A DNA stretch of 17,067 bases, from assembly GCA_964367715.1 (NCBI GenBank), contig CAYIYO010000039.1:1-17067 (forward strand), in the 5' to 3' direction. The translations under genes were made by a program, and so were the position numbers. This document shows positions 16,558 to 17,067 of the stretch, one piece after another. The stretch's first letter is position 1; each line of letters begins with the position of its first letter. Under the pieces are notes generated by a model, which was not told the DNA's origin, ran no database searches, and was given only the letters and a program-made list of their open reading frames with translations. The DNA comes from CAYIYO01 sp964367715. GTDB lineage: Bacteria > Chlamydiota > Chlamydiia > Chlamydiales > Criblamydiaceae.

Positions 16558-16868
16558 CTTCTCCTTTTTATCCTTTTACACGATGAAAAACAAGGTGTTA
16601 TCCTCTAGGGAGGGGAGAACAATACTCTAGGTATTCCTACTCTTTAGTCGAGATAAATATATAATATGTTGGTTATTAATGAATTAAGGGAATTTGGATT
16701 ATTCCCATAAACGCCTGATGGCGATCTATCGCGGCGCCTTTGATAAGGTTTTTATCGCTGCCATGATACTATACCGAACGTGACTCAAAATTTAGATTCA
16801 TCCAGCAATTTCCAGTAATCGGTCACGGGAGAGATCACTTAAGGCGTGGGTATTGTTTTTATCTATTC
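16558..16868. other. gene-poor leader and spacer upstream of thrA
   Basis: About 310 bases without a convincing gene. The part nearest thrA holds a direct repeat CTCTAGG (16603-16609 and 16625-16631, 22 bases start to start) beside a GATAAC that could be a weak minus-strand -10 (plus 16597-16602), although no good -35 is visible. No leader-peptide ATG of the thr attenuator kind is present. Further right only short open stretches occur, such as a 17-residue minus-strand frame ending YWKLLDESKF (about 16785-16840) and a plus-strand frame MAIYRGAFDKVFIAAMILYR near 16718-16780. Neither is recognisable; they may be decayed remnants or chance. Confidence 0.5.
16603..16631 (-). repeat. direct repeat CTCTAGG in the thr operon upstream region
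   Basis: CTCTAGG occurs at 16603-16609 and 16625-16631 in the same orientation, 22 bases apart, close to two helical turns. The pair lies about 60-90 bases before the thrA start, where an operator would be expected. A regulatory role is inference only. Confidence 0.35.
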
Positions 16869-16895
16869 ATCGCGGCAGCGATGCAACAATAGTAG

Positions 16896-16926
16896 CCCAG
16901 GGTTGGCGCAAAGCGACTACCCTGGG
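16896..16926 (+). repeat. outer hairpin unit, left copy
   Basis: CCCAGGGT (16896-16903) pairs with ACCCTGGG (16919-16926); inside, CGC and GCG pair around an AAA loop, with an unpaired TGG/ACT internal bulge. The four bases directly before the stem are GTAG (16892-16895), the tetranucleotide typical of REP hairpins recognised by RAYT transposases. Confidence 0.75.
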
Positions 16927-16946
16927 AACAGATTAGAAGAAGAAAT

Positions 16947-16995
16947 GCATTGCGGAAGCAATGCCACCAAAAAAGTAGCATTGCTTCCGCAATGC
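16947..16995. repeat. pair of inner GCATTGC hairpins
   Basis: GCATTGC-GGAA-GCAATGC (16947-16964) and its reverse complement GCATTGC-TTCC-GCAATGC (16978-16995) are two perfect 7-bp hairpins with four-base loops, facing each other across the 13-base centre of the larger palindrome. Confidence 0.75.
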
Positions 16996-17015
16996 ATATG
17001 AAATTTCACATAATT

Positions 17016-17046
17016 CCCAGGGTAGTCGCTTCGCGCCAACCCTGGG
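17016..17046 (-). repeat. outer hairpin unit, right copy
   Basis: Reverse-oriented copy of the left outer hairpin: CCCAGGGT (17016-17023) and ACCCTGGG (17039-17046) enclose a CGC/GCG inner stem with loop TTC on the plus strand. The one loop difference from the left copy (GAA versus AAA when read in the same sense) leaves both stems intact. The base before the stem differs, giving GTAT instead of GTAG. Confidence 0.75.
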
Positions 17047-17067
17047 ATACTATTGTTGCATCGCTGC

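Larger units (their letters stand above)
16869..17067. repeat. large composite inverted repeat (BIME/REP-like), truncated by the window end
   Basis: The segment 16875-17067 is a 193-base symmetric palindrome. Outer arms 16875-16928 and 17014-17067 match over 54 bases with two differences (at 16895 and 16910). Then come unrelated 16-base linkers on each side, identical 20-base inner arms (16945-16964 and 16978-16997), and a 13-base centre. Every arm contains its own hairpin: CCCAGGGT/ACCCTGGG in the outer arms and GCATTGC/GCAATGC in the inner arms. A further small hairpin, ATCGC-GGCA-GCGAT (16869-16882), starts the left arm, and its partner probably lies past 17067. The architecture resembles bacterial interspersed mosaic elements made of paired REP hairpins; no transposase is in the window. 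Confidence 0.85.

Noticed and set aside
16545..16700. A threonine/isoleucine leader-peptide attenuator upstream of thrA
   Set aside because: On the minus strand this stretch has no ATG followed by a Thr/Ile-rich frame and no terminator hairpin with a T run before thrA.
16869..17067. CRISPR array or insertion-sequence terminal inverted repeats
   Set aside because: The units are inverted rather than direct, there are no spacers of constant length between direct repeats, and no transposase lies between the arms; the 13-base centre cannot hold a gene.

Overview
The window looks like chromosome from a member of the Chlamydiota, most likely an environmental (amoeba- or protist-associated) lineage rather than a pathogenic Chlamydia. 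Two gene orders support this: rsmH–ftsL-like–PBP3–murE–amiA, a chlamydial arrangement of division and peptidoglycan genes, and uppS–cdsA–cmk. The complete aspartate-to-threonine operon suggests a less reduced genome than the animal pathogens. This assignment comes from recognising proteins and synteny, not from a database search.

Layout. At 1-18 (minus) there may be the start of a gene running off the left edge. At 179-5686 (plus) lies a tightly packed operon: a 16S rRNA methyltransferase, an FtsL-like divisome protein, a class B penicillin-binding protein, the meso-diaminopimelate ligase MurE and a probable lipoprotein amidase. At 5706-5779 (minus) is tRNA-Arg(CCT) with its own promoter, convergent with that operon. 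At 6062-6793 (plus) is a NYN/PIN-like nuclease gene, AT-rich by eye, with palindromes in its leader. At 6860-8314 (plus) is gnd (pentose phosphate pathway). At 8378-10724 (plus) is uppS–cdsA–cmk (undecaprenyl carrier, CDP-diacylglycerol, CMP/dCMP phosphorylation), preceded by a good sigma-70-like promoter and followed by a hairpin terminator. At 10815-16544 (minus) is the operon thrA–asd–thrB–thrC, encoding all five steps from aspartate to threonine. The right end (16558-17067) has no credible gene; its last 193 bases form a large, very regular inverted repeat built from four hairpins (a BIME/REP-like element) that runs off the window edge.

How the genes fit together. The first operon and uppS supply peptidoglycan building, remodelling and the lipid carrier. 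MurE carries the DNPR motif of meso-DAP-adding enzymes, and aspartate semialdehyde made by ThrA and Asd is also the precursor of DAP, so the thr operon could feed both protein synthesis and the wall. Neither the NYN gene nor the terminal palindrome is explained by these pathways. They are the most interesting parts of the window, although I see no clear evidence of a new multi-gene system.
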